Notes under the pieces: model-generated
What the model saw: only the letters and a program-made list of their open reading frames with translations
What the model was told of the DNA's origin: nothing
Database searches by the model: none
Assembly: GCF_900109915.1 (NCBI RefSeq)
Contig: NZ_FOBU01000001.1
Span: 118,083 to 182,082 of the forward strand
Source of the DNA: Luteibacter sp. UNCMF331Sha3.1
GTDB taxonomy: Bacteria; Pseudomonadota; Gammaproteobacteria; Xanthomonadales; Rhodanobacteraceae
DNA: 64,000 nt
Reading direction: 5' to 3'
Shown here: piece by piece, positions 28,719 to 38,137 of the stretch
Position numbering within the stretch: position 1 is the stretch's first letter
Layout: the number at the start of each line of letters is the position of its first letter
Translations under genes and position numbers: made by a program

Positions 28719-31040
28719 TCAGATCGTCGCGGACCGCAAGCGCAGCGCGTTGCCCACCACTGACACCGAGCTCAGGCTCATCGCCAGCGCCGCGAACATC
28801 GGCGAGAGGGTGATGCCCAGCAGCGGATACAACACGCCCGCCGCCAACGGCACGCCCACGGCGTTGTAGACGAACGCGAAGAACAGGTTCTGCCGGATGT
28901 TCTTCACCGTCGCCTCCGATAGCGCGCGGGCCCGCGCGATACCGGCGAGATCGCCCTTCAGCAGCGTCACCGACGCGCTCTGGATCGCGATGTCGCTGCC
29001 ATTGCCCATCCCGATGCCTACATCGGCCGCCGCGAGTGCCGGTGCGTCGTTCACGCCGTCGCCCGCCATCGCCACGACCGAACCGCGGGCTTTCAGCGCG
29101 GCGACGAGGTTCGCCTTATCTTCGGGTGAAACACCGGCGTGCACCTCGTCGATCGGCAGCGATGCGGCCACCGCCTTCGCGGTCGCCTCGTTGTCGCCCG
29201 TCGCCATCACGAGGCGCACGCCCGCCTCGCGTAAGGCGTCCAATGCGGCGGCGGTGGATGGCTTGACCGCATCCGCCAGCGACAGCACGCCGGCCAGGCG
29301 CCCGTCGATGGCGAGGAACATCGCCGTCGCGCCCTTGCGGCTCGCTTTTTCCGCGACGTCCCGGCCTGCCGCGGTCTCGACGCGCTCGTCTTCCATCAGA
29401 CGCGCGTTACCCAGCGCGACGTCGTGACCGCCGACACGTCCGGTCACGCCTCTCCCGACCAGTACACGGAAACCGGACACCTCGGGAATCGAGAGCGCCT
29501 CCCCTTCCGCCGCCGCGACGATGGCCGCGGCGAGCGGATGCTCGCTGGGACGCTCCAGCCCGGCGGCGAGCGCCAGTACCTCGGCGCGCTCGTGCCCAAA
29601 GCCGCGCACGTCGAGCAGCGTCGGCCTGCCTTCCGTCAACGTACCCGTCTTGTCGAACACCAGCGTGTCGACATCGCGGAGGCGTTCGATCGCGGCCGCG
29701 TCGCGGAACAGCACGCCAGCCCGCGCACCGCGCCCGCTCGCGACCATGATGGACATCGGCGTCGCCAGCCCCAGCGCGCACGGGCACGCCACGATCAGCA
29801 CCGACACGGCGGCCACCAGCGCATGCGCGAACACCGGTACCGGCCCGGCGAACCACCAGACCACGAACGCCAGTACGGCCACCGCGACCACGGCGGGAAC
29901 GAACCACGCGGCGACCCGGTCCGCCATGCGTTGCAACGGTGCGCGCGAGCGCTGCGCCTCCGCCACCATCGCGACGATGCGCGAGAGCACGGTGTCGTCG
30001 CCGATGTGGCCGACCCGCATCGTCAGCGCGCCGTGCTGGTTCTGCGTGCCGCCCGTCACCGTATCGGAGGCCTTCTTCGGCACCGGCATCGATTCGCCGG
30101 TGAGCATCGATTCGTCGACGTGGCTCTCGCCATCGATCACGCGGCCGTCGGCGGGAACGGTCTCGCCGGGCCGCACGCGCAGGAGGTCGCCCACGTGCAA
30201 GGCGTCGAGAGGGACATCGCTTTCGCTGCCGTCGTCGGCGATGCGGCGCGCCGTCTTCGGCGCGAGCCCGAGCAATCCGCGCAGTGCCTCGCCGGTTCGC
30301 CGCCGCGCGCGCAGCTCCAGGAAATCGCCGAGCGTCACCAGCGTCACGATGACCGCGGCGGATTCGAAGTACACGCCGATGTGACCGTGCATGTCACGCA
30401 TCGACATCGGGAACCACGCCGGCACCGCGAACGCCACCGCGCTATAGAGCCACGCCACGCCGGTGCCGAGCGCGATCAGCGTGTACATGTTCGGCGACCA
30501 CGGCACCAGCGAGCGCCAGCCGCGCGCGAAGAACGGCGCGCCGCCCCACAGGACCACCACGGTCGCGAGCAGCGCTTCGGCCCAGCGTGCGATGCCCGCG
30601 AACGGCTCGGGCCACATCCATCCGAACAGATGCGGGCCCATGGCGACGATCAGCACGGGAAGCGTTAGCGCCACGAGCAGACCAAGGCGACGGCCGAGCG
30701 CGCGCACCTCGCCGTCATCGTCGTCGAGCGACGGCATTGCGGGTTCGAGCGCCATGCCGCACTTCGGGCACGACCCCGGTCCGACCTGACGCACCTCCGG
30801 ATGCATCGGGCACGTGTAGACCGTGCCCGCCGGCATCGGCGCTTCGGGTTCTTTCGGGCCCAGGAAACTCATCGGCGCGGCGACGAAGCGCTCACGGCAG
30901 CGTGCGCCGCAGAAGTGGTAGTCGTGCCCGTCATGCGACGCATGGTGCGGCGTCTTCGCCGGATCCACCGTCATGCCGCATACGGGATCGATGACGGTCG
31001 CGGCCTCCGCCGCACCGTGTCCACAGCCGGCGTGGTTCAT
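28719..31040 (-). CDS. copA: Copper-translocating P-type ATPase
   Basis: P1B-type ATPase of 773 residues that exports Cu(I) from the cytoplasm. In order: a YHS-type segment ([10 protein letters not shown] and FCGARC), a CPMHPEV...CPKCGMAL metal-binding stretch, eight transmembrane helices with CPC in [11 protein letters not shown], the phosphorylation site DKTGTLTEG, the SEHPLA motif, and [10 protein letters not shown]. It lacks the classical CxxC HMA repeats. The ATG overlaps the MerR stop by ATGA, so it follows its regulator in one operon. Silver may also be a substrate. Confidence 0.94.
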   Translation of the reverse strand: MNHAGCGHGAAEAATVIDPVCGMTVDPAKTPHHASHDGHDYHFCGARCRERFVAAPMSFLGPKEPEAPMPAGTVYTCPMHPEVRQVGPGSCPKCGMALEPAMPSLDDDDGEVRALGRRLGLLVALTLPVLIVAMGPHLFGWMWPEPFAGIARWAEALLATVVVLWGGAPFFARGWRSLVPWSPNMYTLIALGTGVAWLYSAVAFAVPAWFPMSMRDMHGHIGVYFESAAVIVTLVTLGDFLELRARRRTGEALRGLLGLAPKTARRIADDGSESDVPLDALHVGDLLRVRPGETVPADGRVIDGESHVDESMLTGESMPVPKKASDTVTGGTQNQHGALTMRVGHIGDDTVLSRIVAMVAEAQRSRAPLQRMADRVAAWFVPAVVAVAVLAFVVWWFAGPVPVFAHALVAAVSVLIVACPCALGLATPMSIMVASGRGARAGVLFRDAAAIERLRDVDTLVFDKTGTLTEGRPTLLDVRGFGHERAEVLALAAGLERPSEHPLAAAIVAAAEGEALSIPEVSGFRVLVGRGVTGRVGGHDVALGNARLMEDERVETAAGRDVAEKASRKGATAMFLAIDGRLAGVLSLADAVKPSTAAALDALREAGVRLVMATGDNEATAKAVAASLPIDEVHAGVSPEDKANLVAALKARGSVVAMAGDGVNDAPALAAADVGIGMGNGSDIAIQSASVTLLKGDLAGIARARALSEATVKNIRQNLFFAFVYNAVGVPLAAGVLYPLLGITLSPMFAALAMSLSSVSVVGNALRLRSATI

Positions 31041-31453
31041 GGCGTCGTCTCCCCCAGCGCCTTGAGGATCGGACAATCCTCCGGCGCACCGTGCCCCGGG
31101 CACGCGTCGACGAGCTCGGCGAGCCCGGCGCGCACCCGCTGAAGCTCGGCGATGCGGTCGTCGATGGCCCGGAGCCGCGCCGCCGCGCGTTCGCGGACGC
31201 CTTCGACACCGACGTGACGGTCGGCCGAGAGGGCCAGCAGCTCGCGAATTTCCTCCAGCGTAAAGCCGAGGTCTTTCGCGCGACGGATGAACCGCAGCCG
31301 CGACACGGCGCTCTGATCGTACTCGCGGTAACCGGAGGGCCGGCGGCGAGGCTCAGGCAGCAGCCCTTCCCGCTCGTAGAACCGGATCGTATCGATGGCC
31401 ACGCCCGCGCTCTGCGCGATGCGGCCGATGGTGAGAGCGGATTGAGTCGTCAT
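31037..31453 (-). CDS. MerR-family copper-responsive regulator (CueR-like)
   Basis: Metal-sensing activator of 138 residues with an N-terminal winged helix ([21 protein letters not shown]) and a dimer helix. The metal loop [10 protein letters not shown] provides C118 and C127, and the site that is Cys in divalent-metal sensors is Val81, which fits Cu(I)/Ag(I) recognition. Expected to activate the copA gene that overlaps its 3' end. Note that C118 and C127 are separated by 8 residues, one more than in E. coli CueR. The ATG lies 6 nt after the -10 element, so the message may be leaderless. Confidence 0.88.
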   Translation of the reverse strand: MTTQSALTIGRIAQSAGVAIDTIRFYEREGLLPEPRRRPSGYREYDQSAVSRLRFIRRAKDLGFTLEEIRELLALSADRHVGVEGVRERAAARLRAIDDRIAELQRVRAGLAELVDACPGHGAPEDCPILKALGETTP

Positions 31454-31459
31454 GGGTCA

Positions 31460-31491
31460 AGTCTAGACCCTTGATACAGGTCCAGAGTCAA
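31460..31491 (-). promoter_or_regulatory. MerR-type promoter/operator with 20-bp spacer
   Basis: On the minus strand, -35 TTGACT (31491-31486) and -10 TAGACT (31465-31460) are 20 bp apart, longer than the standard 17 and typical for MerR-type promoters. A dyad, AGTCTAGACC and GGTCCAGAGT with 8 of 10 matches, fills the spacer. It controls the merR-copA operon. Confidence 0.75.
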
Positions 31492-31534
31492 GCCTGCCCT
31501 GGATCACGGTCGGCCGGCCGGACCCCGCCTCGTT

Positions 31535-32404
31535 TCACGCCGGGCTCGCGATCGCGTCCAGCATCGCCAGTGCGTCTTCCGGAAGGGTCAGCTCGCCGGC
31601 CCGCAGGTTGTCCTTGAGATGGGCGACCGACGACGTGCCGGGAATAAGAAGAATGTTCGGCGAGCGGTGCAGCAGCCAGGCCAACGCGACCCGCAGCGGG
31701 CTCGACCCAAGTCGCTTCGCGACATCCGACAGCGCATCGGACTGCAGCGGGCTGAAGCCGCCGAGCGGGAAGAACGGTACGAAGGCGATGCCATTTTTCG
31801 CGAGTGCGTCGACCATGGCGTCGTCTTCGCGGTGTGCCAGGTTGTACTGGTTCTGCACGGAGACGATCTCGCACATGCCGCGCCCTTCGGCTACCTGTGC
31901 GGGCGTGACGTTACTCAGGCCGATGTGGCGGACGAGGCCTTGCCGCTGCAGCTCTACGAGTGCCGCGAGCTGCGGTGCGATCGAACCTTCCTTCGGCCCG
32001 GCGGTGTCGAACATGACACGCAGGTTCACCACGTCGAGCACATCGCGCCCGAGATGGCGCAGGTTGTCATGCACCGCCGCGACGAGTTCGGCCGGCGACG
32101 AGGCCGGAAGCCACGCGCCCTTTTCGTCGCGACGCGCACCGACCTTGGTGACGAGGGTGAGGTCGTCCGGATACGGCGACAACGCCTCGCGAATGATCTG
32201 GTTCGTGACGTGCGGGCCGTAGAAGTCGCTGGTGTCGATGTGGTTGACACCCGCGGCGACGGCTTCGCGCAGCACGGCGACCGCGGCGGCGCGATCCTTC
32301 GGCGGACCGAACACGCCGGGGCCGGCGAGCTGCATGGCGCCGTAGCCGATGCGGTTGACGATCCGGTCGCCGAGACGAAACGTGGACGGAATGGCGGTGG
32401 TCAT
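31535..32404 (-). CDS. Aldo/keto reductase
   Basis: NADPH-dependent reductase with a TIM-barrel fold, 289 residues. The catalytic tetrad positions can be seen as D and Y in DTSDFYGPH and K in VTKVG, with His in the following strand region. A strong AKR-like C-terminal cofactor loop, IPGTSSVAHLKDNL, is present. The substrate is unknown. Divergent from the LysR gene, with the 95-bp gap containing a palindrome, so LysR is the probable regulator. CCGGAGC precedes the ATG. Confidence 0.9.
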   Translation of the reverse strand: MTTAIPSTFRLGDRIVNRIGYGAMQLAGPGVFGPPKDRAAAVAVLREAVAAGVNHIDTSDFYGPHVTNQIIREALSPYPDDLTLVTKVGARRDEKGAWLPASSPAELVAAVHDNLRHLGRDVLDVVNLRVMFDTAGPKEGSIAPQLAALVELQRQGLVRHIGLSNVTPAQVAEGRGMCEIVSVQNQYNLAHREDDAMVDALAKNGIAFVPFFPLGGFSPLQSDALSDVAKRLGSSPLRVALAWLLHRSPNILLIPGTSSVAHLKDNLRAGELTLPEDALAMLDAIASPA

Positions 32405-32467
32405 GGGGGATGCTCCGGTCAGGTGCTGAACAAGGTAGACCCGGATGCCTTGTTCGATAAGCCGTTA

Positions 32468-32492
32468 GTATCCGCACACGTCGTGCGGATAC
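32468..32492. promoter_or_regulatory. Palindrome in the AKR-LysR intergenic region
   Basis: Perfect 10-bp arms GTATCCGCAC and GTGCGGATAC around ACGTC. It ends 7 bp before the LysR ATG, and is nested inside an outer pair TTGTTCG (32450-32456) and CGAACAA (32494-32500). Likely LysR binding site. Confidence 0.55.
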
Positions 32493-32499
32493 CCGAACA

Positions 32500-33423
32500 A
32501 TGACTCTCGACCTCAACGATCTGGATGCCTTCGTCAAAGTGGCACGCGCCGGTGGCTTTCGCGACGCGGCGCGCACGCATGGCGGCAGCGCGTCGGCCTT
32601 GAGCGAGGCCGTCCGGCGCCTCGAAAACGGGATGGGTATGCGACTGCTCAACCGGACGACGCGCAGCGTCGCCCCGACCGAAGCCGGGCGCGGACTGCTG
32701 GAGCGTCTCGGGCCTGCCCTTGCCGAGGTCGAGTCGGCGGTCGATGCGGTGAACCGCTACCGCGATCGCCCGGCGGGCACGCTGAAACTCAACGTGCCAC
32801 TGAGCGCCGCGCGGCTCGTATTGCCCGCGCTGGTATCGCCATTTCTTGCCGCCTACCCCGACATCCGGCTCGAAGTCATGGTCGACGAGAATTTCGTCGA
32901 CGTGCTGGCCGCGGGGTGCGATGCCGGCATCCGCTACGACGAACGACTCGAGCAGGACATGATCGCGATCCCCATCGGGCCCCGCACACAACGCATGGCA
33001 GCCGCCGCCTCGCCAGCGTATCTCGCGGCGCACGGACGGCCGGTCCACCCGCGCGAGCTCGTCGGGCACGCTTGCCTGCGCGGTCGATTTCCCAGCGGGT
33101 CGATCCCGCCCTGGGAGTTCGAACGCGGCGAGGAATCGATCGCCATCGAAGCTGTCGGTCCTCTTCTCGTCGGGCTGGGCGGCGCCGCGGATCTTGCCGT
33201 CGACGCGGCGATCGCCGGGACGGGGATCGTCTATCTGTTCGAAGACTGGCTCGCGCCTCACCTGCGCCGCGGCGCACTCGAGCCCGTCCTTGAAGACTGG
33301 TGGCCGACGTTCTCGGGCCCGTTTCTCTACTACCCCGGCCGGCGGCTCGTCCCGGCGCCGCTGAAGGCTTTCGTGGAGTTCGTGCGCTCGGCGTCGGCCG
33401 CCCCCGCAGGCAACGCCGTGTAG
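32500..33423 (+). CDS. LysR-family transcriptional regulator
   Basis: A 307-residue regulator with an N-terminal winged helix-turn-helix (LDAFVKVARAGGFRDAART through PTEAG) and a C-terminal periplasmic-binding-like effector domain. It is divergent from the aldo/keto reductase and presumably controls it and itself. A perfect palindrome ends just before its ATG. No clear Shine-Dalgarno sequence. Its stop codon TAG lies inside the following repeat. Confidence 0.9.
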   Translation: MTLDLNDLDAFVKVARAGGFRDAARTHGGSASALSEAVRRLENGMGMRLLNRTTRSVAPTEAGRGLLERLGPALAEVESAVDAVNRYRDRPAGTLKLNVPLSAARLVLPALVSPFLAAYPDIRLEVMVDENFVDVLAAGCDAGIRYDERLEQDMIAIPIGPRTQRMAAAASPAYLAAHGRPVHPRELVGHACLRGRFPSGSIPPWEFERGEESIAIEAVGPLLVGLGGAADLAVDAAIAGTGIVYLFEDWLAPHLRRGALEPVLEDWWPTFSGPFLYYPGRRLVPAPLKAFVEFVRSASAAPAGNAV

Positions 33424-33486
33424 GAGCGATTCTGGCCGCGCTGGGTGCTTGCGGCAAGCCCCCAGCGCGGCCAGATTCGCTCCTGC
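33419..33486. repeat. REP-like palindrome, TCTGGCCGCG variant, copy 6
   Basis: Arms start TAGGAGCGATTCTGGCCGCG and differ in a few positions on the other side. Between the convergent LysR and hemerythrin genes; the LysR stop codon lies in the left end. Confidence 0.85.
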
Positions 33487-33500
33487 ACGGCCGCCGTTGC

Positions 33501-33965
33501 TCAGGCCGCCTTGAGCTGCTTCAGCAGCTGCAGCTTTCGCGCCTGCATGCGTTCGCCGAGTTCCTGGAGCTGCGCCTTGTCGAGCAGCTTCTTCGCGTCC
33601 TTGAACATCTCGGTTTCTTCTTCTTCGATGTGGTGCTCGATCAGCTCCTTAAGCACCTTCGCGCGCCCGGAGAACTGCTCCGTGCCCGGATCCGTCTTCA
33701 TGAGGTCGGGGAGGACGAGGTCTTCGGCGGCGCGGTGTTCTTCCAGCGCCTCGAAGTACATCTTCTCTTCCTCCTTCTTGCCGGCCTCCCTGAACGCCGG
33801 ATAGAAGATCTCTTCTTCGATGGTCGTATGGGCGGCGAGGTTCATGTGGATCTGCTGGAGCAGATCCGTGCGCTTCTTCACGGCGCGCGTCGACGAACCG
33901 GTCAAGTCCTCGAGCAGGGCCTTGACGAGTTTGTGGTCTTCTTTGAGCAGCGAAATGGCATCCAT
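33501..33965 (-). CDS. Hemerythrin-like HHE domain protein
   Basis: A 154-residue helical protein with the di-iron ligands in an HHE pattern: EDHKLV, HTTIEEEIFYP, EHRAAEDLVL and EHHIEEEETEMF. Such proteins bind oxygen, nitric oxide or handle stress. The start is the ATG with AGGA upstream. The C-terminus is Lys- and Leu-rich. It stands alone, and the 900 bp upstream look non-coding. Confidence 0.88.
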   Translation of the reverse strand: MDAISLLKEDHKLVKALLEDLTGSSTRAVKKRTDLLQQIHMNLAAHTTIEEEIFYPAFREAGKKEEEKMYFEALEEHRAAEDLVLPDLMKTDPGTEQFSGRAKVLKELIEHHIEEEETEMFKDAKKLLDKAQLQELGERMQARKLQLLKQLKAA

Positions 33966-34421
33966 CGTGGTGTCCTGGCGTCGGCGGGGATGGATGAGCT
34001 TCACGTCACCACGGTGATGGACGCGTCGCCGATTCGCGCATTGCCGAACACATCGTTCCCTTCCAGCGATCCGCGATGGCCGGTCGAGGATCCGAGAACG
34101 ACCCCGGTGACACCACGCTCGTCTGGGTCTTCGAGTCATGTACGTTCGCATGAAAACGATTACGTTTCACGCGACAACGACGCGTCGTCATTCGCCGCAT
34201 TTGCACATCGGCATCACGCGGCCTCGCGACGATCCATCGACACGCCTCCTCCGCAACCCCATGCATTCATTGGCATTCCTTCCACCCGATGCCATGGCGC
34301 GTCGTCCGAACTGCGACGCAGGACACGTCATGCCAGACGAATTCCCGTCGACGCCATCACATTTTTTTTGCGGCGCAGCGTGACAGGTTGCGAGCGCAGC
34401 GTCTTAATGCGCCCCGGGGAG

Positions 34422-34435
34422 TTAGATCGATCCAA
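34422..34435. promoter_or_regulatory. Operator-like site TTAGATCGATCCAA
   Basis: Differs in one base from the perfect palindrome at 34783. Two near-identical sites 360 bp apart suggest looping by one repressor. Confidence 0.4.
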
Positions 34436-34782
34436 GTCGGGGCCCATTCGCGCATGCCAAGGCGACGAACCGGTGTCCGACCTTGGGGGCGGCGGGAGGG
34501 GTTTCGGGAGCGCGCGACGAGCGCCAACCGGCTGAAAGCTTCTTCCCGCCAGATGTGTCGAGGGGTTTGGGAAGCCGTCGCATGAAACACCGAAGCGTCC
34601 GTAGCTGCATGTTGACCGATTCGTCCGTGGCCGCCATGGCCGCGGTCGTCTGCCATCCGGCAGGCGGCTTTGCCCTGCGCCACGCCGCCGACCGAGATCC
34701 CGTCCCGACCTCATCCGGTCTGAACCCGCATCACTGAAGTAACCGTCGCTGGCGTGCCCGGGGGCCGCCGGCTATCGAAATT

Positions 34783-34796
34783 TTGGATCGATCCAA
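34783..34796. promoter_or_regulatory. Operator-like palindrome TTGGATCGATCCAA
   Basis: Perfect 14-bp palindrome 110 bp before the TonB-dependent receptor start. The size and symmetry suit a LacI-type regulator, as used in several carbohydrate loci of Xanthomonadales, but no LacI gene is in the window. Confidence 0.45.
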
Positions 34797-34906
34797 GGGC
34801 AAGGGGGACGCGTGACCTAAGCAATTCGCGCATCGAAAAACGGCGATCGACGGGGGATCGCCGCGCATAGCTCCAAGTGCAAACACCATCGAGGGAAACA
34901 ACAACA

Positions 34907-37900
34907 ATGTCTCATCAGCCGCAAACACTTACGCGTAAACCGCTGGTCACCGCCCTTGCCACGGCGACGCTCTCGCTGCTCGGCTACCTCGGCACCGCCG
35001 ACGTCGCCTTCGCCCAGACGGCGGCTCCTGCCGCGTCTTCCACGGCCGCGCCGGCGCAGGACGCCGATGCCGCGAACCCGGTCGACAAGGACGGCAAGAA
35101 GAAGCCGAACGGCGCCACCAACCTCGAAACCGTCACGGTCACCAGCTATCGCCAGTCGATCGACCAGAGCGTCATCGAGAAGCGCGACGCGAACTCCATC
35201 GTCGAAGTGATCAACGCGCAGAACATCGCGCAGTTCCCGGCGAAGAACATCGCCGACGCGCTCGCTCACGTGCCCGGCGTCGTCATCAGCCGCGAGTCCG
35301 GCGAAGGCAAGACCGTCAGCATCCGCGGCCTCGCGCCGGAGCTCACCTATACCCAGCTGAACGGCAACTACGTGGCGTCCGCCGATACGTCGGCCGGCCT
35401 CACGCGTTCGTTCAACTACACGCTGTTCCCCGCGAACATGTTCTCGGACATCAAGCTCTACAAGAGCCTCGAGGCGCGCCTCGACGAAGGCGGCATCGGT
35501 GGCAACGTCGACCTGCGCACGCGTCGTCCGCTCGAAATGGATGCCAACGAAGGCTTCGTGACCGGCACCGCCGCCAGCTCGGACAACAGCTCCAAGACGG
35601 AACCGCAGGGTTCCGCGCTGTGGTCGTGGAAGAACAAGGACGAGACGTTCGGCGTCCTCGTCGCCGGCGCGTATCAGAAGCGCTCGGCCGTCACGTACTC
35701 GGCCGATGCGTCCAGCTGGCACTGGTGGTCGGATGACTGCACGGACCACACCACCTGCACGCAGCCGCCCGTCAACGTCCACGGCAAGCCCTATGGCGCC
35801 GCCGTCGACAACAACATCGACCTCTGGGGCAACGGCGTCGTCGACCAGGCCGGCAACGTTTCCAACGGCTTCTGGATGCCGCAGCAGTTCGCCACGAGCA
35901 AGAACAACCTCGACCTGAAGACCAAGGGCGCCCAGGCCACCCTGCAGTTCAAGCCGAGCGACCACTTCCTGCTGACGGGTAACTACTTCCGCTTCGAGCG
36001 CTCGCAGAAGCAGATCACCAACACGCTCGAAATCCCCGAGTGGGGCCTGCCGAACAACTCGAACTTCGCCGACCAGAACGGCCGCCTGCTCGCGCCGAAC
36101 GGCCTGACGTTCGACAAGTCGGGCACGATCGTCACGGGTGCCAACTACGTGCTGCCGCCGGCAGGCGTCGGTTGTAATTCCGCGGTGAACCCGGTCACCG
36201 GCGCGACGCGTCAGGCCGTCGACATCTGCAACACCGAAATCCCCTGGCTCAACGGCAACTACTCTGTCGAGAAGGCGAAGTCGCAGACGATCAACCTCGA
36301 AGGCGAGTGGGATACCGGCGGCGCGCTCAGCGGGTCGTTCAACGTCGGCCGCACCTGGGCCACGGGTGGTCCGTCGATCGAACTGGGCATGGCCGCCAAG
36401 CCGCGTAACTTCGTCAACGGCCAGTGGGTGAACGGCAGCAACGGCGCGTCGTGGGATCTCAGCGGCAAGCCGGGCATCAGCGCCGAGCAGAGCACGCTGA
36501 ACAACATGCTCGCCGGCGCGGGCCAGGTCGACCTGGGTTCGACGGGTTCGAACATGGTCAACACCTCGAACTCGCAGAACTTCGCGCAGGCCGACTTCAC
36601 GTGGTCGCTCGATTCCAGCTGGCTGCAGTCGATCCAGTTCGGTGGCAAGTACACCGACTCGAACGCCGAGCAGCAGAGCAACGAAGTGCGCTGGTACTGC
36701 AAGGGCACCACGCTGCAGTTCCAGACCTGCGATCCAAACGCCGGCCAGCTGCCGCCGGGCTTCCTGCTGCCGAACTACCTCGACGGCGTGAACCATGCGT
36801 ACGGTGACGACATCTTCCCGGCGATCAACTTCCCGGCCTACTACAACCACCTGAACTCGACGTACGACCGCGTCATCTACAACAAGCCGCAGAACAAGTC
36901 GTCGATCGGCGAGAAGATCGCCGCGGCCTACGTGCAGGCGAACTTCGACACGGGCAACGTTCGCGGTAACGTCGGCGTCCGCTTCGTGACCACGAAGCAG
37001 GACCTGACCGTCGCCAACCAGATCACCACCAACAACGCCACGTACTACCACGACGCAGGCGGCAACATCCTGATCTGCCCGGCCTCGGGCGTGAACGCGG
37101 GCGGCGGTGCGTGCGCCCCGGGTGACTTCCAGTACCTGCCGCGCGAGATCGCGGTCGTCGAAGGCTTCTCGAACTCGACCACGAACAAGCGTTACAACAA
37201 GTTCCTGCCGAGCTTCAACATCGCCTGGACCATCGCGGAAGACTTCGTGCTGCGTGCCGCCGGTTCGCAGGCCCTCGCCCGCGCGAACTACACCGACCTC
37301 GCGCAGCTGGGTCAGCTGACCAACAACACGCAGGAGTACTACAACGACCGCAAGCAGTTCGGCGCACCGCTGCCGGGCTGGTACGGTTCCGGTGCCAACG
37401 CCGACCTGAAGCCGTTCACGGCCACGCAGTTCGACCTGGCCGGCGAGTGGTACTACGCGACGCATGGCGTGATCGGTATCGATCTGTTCCAGAAGAAGGT
37501 GAAGAACTTCGTCGTCCCGGTCACCGTCAACAACATCGACGTGGACGTTGCCGGTACGCCGACTAACTTCCGCCAGTACAGCACCAACGCCAACGGCCGT
37601 TCCGGCACGTCGAAGGGCATCGAGCTGTACGCGCAGCACACCTGGGACAACGGCTTCGGCTACATCGCCAACTACACGCTCAACAAGACCAACGAAACCG
37701 CGGTCTCGCTGGGCGACACGCAGGTCGGCAAGGCCGAGCTGATCGGTAGCGCGAAGTACGCCGCCAACGTGTCGCTGTTCTACGAAAAGAACGGCCTGCT
37801 GCTCCGCGCCAGCGACAACTGGACGGGCCGCCGGATGAACGGCCTCGCGGCCGGCTTGCCGATCTACTCGCAGCCGTATCACCAGATCGACCTCAACGGC

Positions 37901-38077
37901 GACTATGAATTCAACAAGCACTTCATGGTCACCGCGTCGATCATCAACTTCAACAAGGCCACGCCGCACACCTACCTGGGTGGCGATACGCGCGCTCGAC
38001 TGGTGCAGCTGCTCTACCCGGGCCGCCAGTACTACGTGGGTGTGACCTACAAGTTCGGTGGCGAAAGCAACAAGTGA
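34907..38077 (+). CDS. TonB-dependent outer-membrane receptor (carbohydrate uptake type)
   Basis: Large receptor of 1056 residues that imports bulky ligands using the TonB-ExbBD system. It has a signal peptide (residues 1-36), a linker rich in Ala/Pro, a TonB-box-like ETVTV at 74-78, then a plug domain (IADALAHVPGVVISRESGEG, VSIRGLAPE) and a C-terminal barrel ending YYVGVTYKFGG. It resembles the large Xanthomonas/Caulobacter class tied to carbohydrates. GAGGGA precedes the ATG. It is the first gene of the glycan locus and is followed by GH92 and GH2 genes, so its ligand is likely a mannose-rich oligosaccharide. Ligand identity is inferred. Confidence 0.93.
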   Translation: MSHQPQTLTRKPLVTALATATLSLLGYLGTADVAFAQTAAPAASSTAAPAQDADAANPVDKDGKKKPNGATNLETVTVTSYRQSIDQSVIEKRDANSIVEVINAQNIAQFPAKNIADALAHVPGVVISRESGEGKTVSIRGLAPELTYTQLNGNYVASADTSAGLTRSFNYTLFPANMFSDIKLYKSLEARLDEGGIGGNVDLRTRRPLEMDANEGFVTGTAASSDNSSKTEPQGSALWSWKNKDETFGVLVAGAYQKRSAVTYSADASSWHWWSDDCTDHTTCTQPPVNVHGKPYGAAVDNNIDLWGNGVVDQAGNVSNGFWMPQQFATSKNNLDLKTKGAQATLQFKPSDHFLLTGNYFRFERSQKQITNTLEIPEWGLPNNSNFADQNGRLLAPNGLTFDKSGTIVTGANYVLPPAGVGCNSAVNPVTGATRQAVDICNTEIPWLNGNYSVEKAKSQTINLEGEWDTGGALSGSFNVGRTWATGGPSIELGMAAKPRNFVNGQWVNGSNGASWDLSGKPGISAEQSTLNNMLAGAGQVDLGSTGSNMVNTSNSQNFAQADFTWSLDSSWLQSIQFGGKYTDSNAEQQSNEVRWYCKGTTLQFQTCDPNAGQLPPGFLLPNYLDGVNHAYGDDIFPAINFPAYYNHLNSTYDRVIYNKPQNKSSIGEKIAAAYVQANFDTGNVRGNVGVRFVTTKQDLTVANQITTNNATYYHDAGGNILICPASGVNAGGGACAPGDFQYLPREIAVVEGFSNSTTNKRYNKFLPSFNIAWTIAEDFVLRAAGSQALARANYTDLAQLGQLTNNTQEYYNDRKQFGAPLPGWYGSGANADLKPFTATQFDLAGEWYYATHGVIGIDLFQKKVKNFVVPVTVNNIDVDVAGTPTNFRQYSTNANGRSGTSKGIELYAQHTWDNGFGYIANYTLNKTNETAVSLGDTQVGKAELIGSAKYAANVSLFYEKNGLLLRASDNWTGRRMNGLAAGLPIYSQPYHQIDLNGDYEFNKHFMVTASIINFNKATPHTYLGGDTRARLVQLLYPGRQYYVGVTYKFGGESNK

Positions 38078-38083
38078 CAAACC

Positions 38084-38132
38084 AGCGGGGCCGGGCGATG
38101 AGCCCGGCCCCGCTTCCTTTTCGACGAAGGAA
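38084..38132 (+). promoter_or_regulatory. Two hairpins between TonB receptor and GH92
   Basis: First hairpin: perfect 13-bp arms (38084-38096 and 38102-38114) followed by TCCTTTTCG. Second: TTCCTT (38114-38119) pairs with AAGGAA (38127-38132), which contains the GH92 ribosome site. The first may attenuate transcription; the second can hide the Shine-Dalgarno. Confidence 0.6.
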
Positions 38133-38137
38133 ACTCC

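Larger units (their letters stand above)
33966..34906. other. Long non-coding region upstream of the TonB receptor
   Basis: About 940 bp with no gene I can support. It contains LacI-like sites at 34151-34164 (TGAAAACGATTACG), 34422-34435 and 34783-34796, a 12-bp palindrome ACGACGCGTCGT (34177-34188), a T8 run at 34361-34368 and a hairpin at 34841-34863 near the receptor gene. Codon structure is absent and open frames here do not look like proteins. Confidence 0.55.

Noticed and set aside
34138..34383. 81-codon frame upstream of the glycan locus
   Set aside because: No ribosome site and no protein-like composition; the region looks non-coding.
34817..38080. Open frame of more than 1000 codons opposite the TonB receptor
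   Set aside because: It mirrors the receptor frame, as expected for GC-rich DNA, and the translation is Val/Arg/Asp-rich without family motifs.
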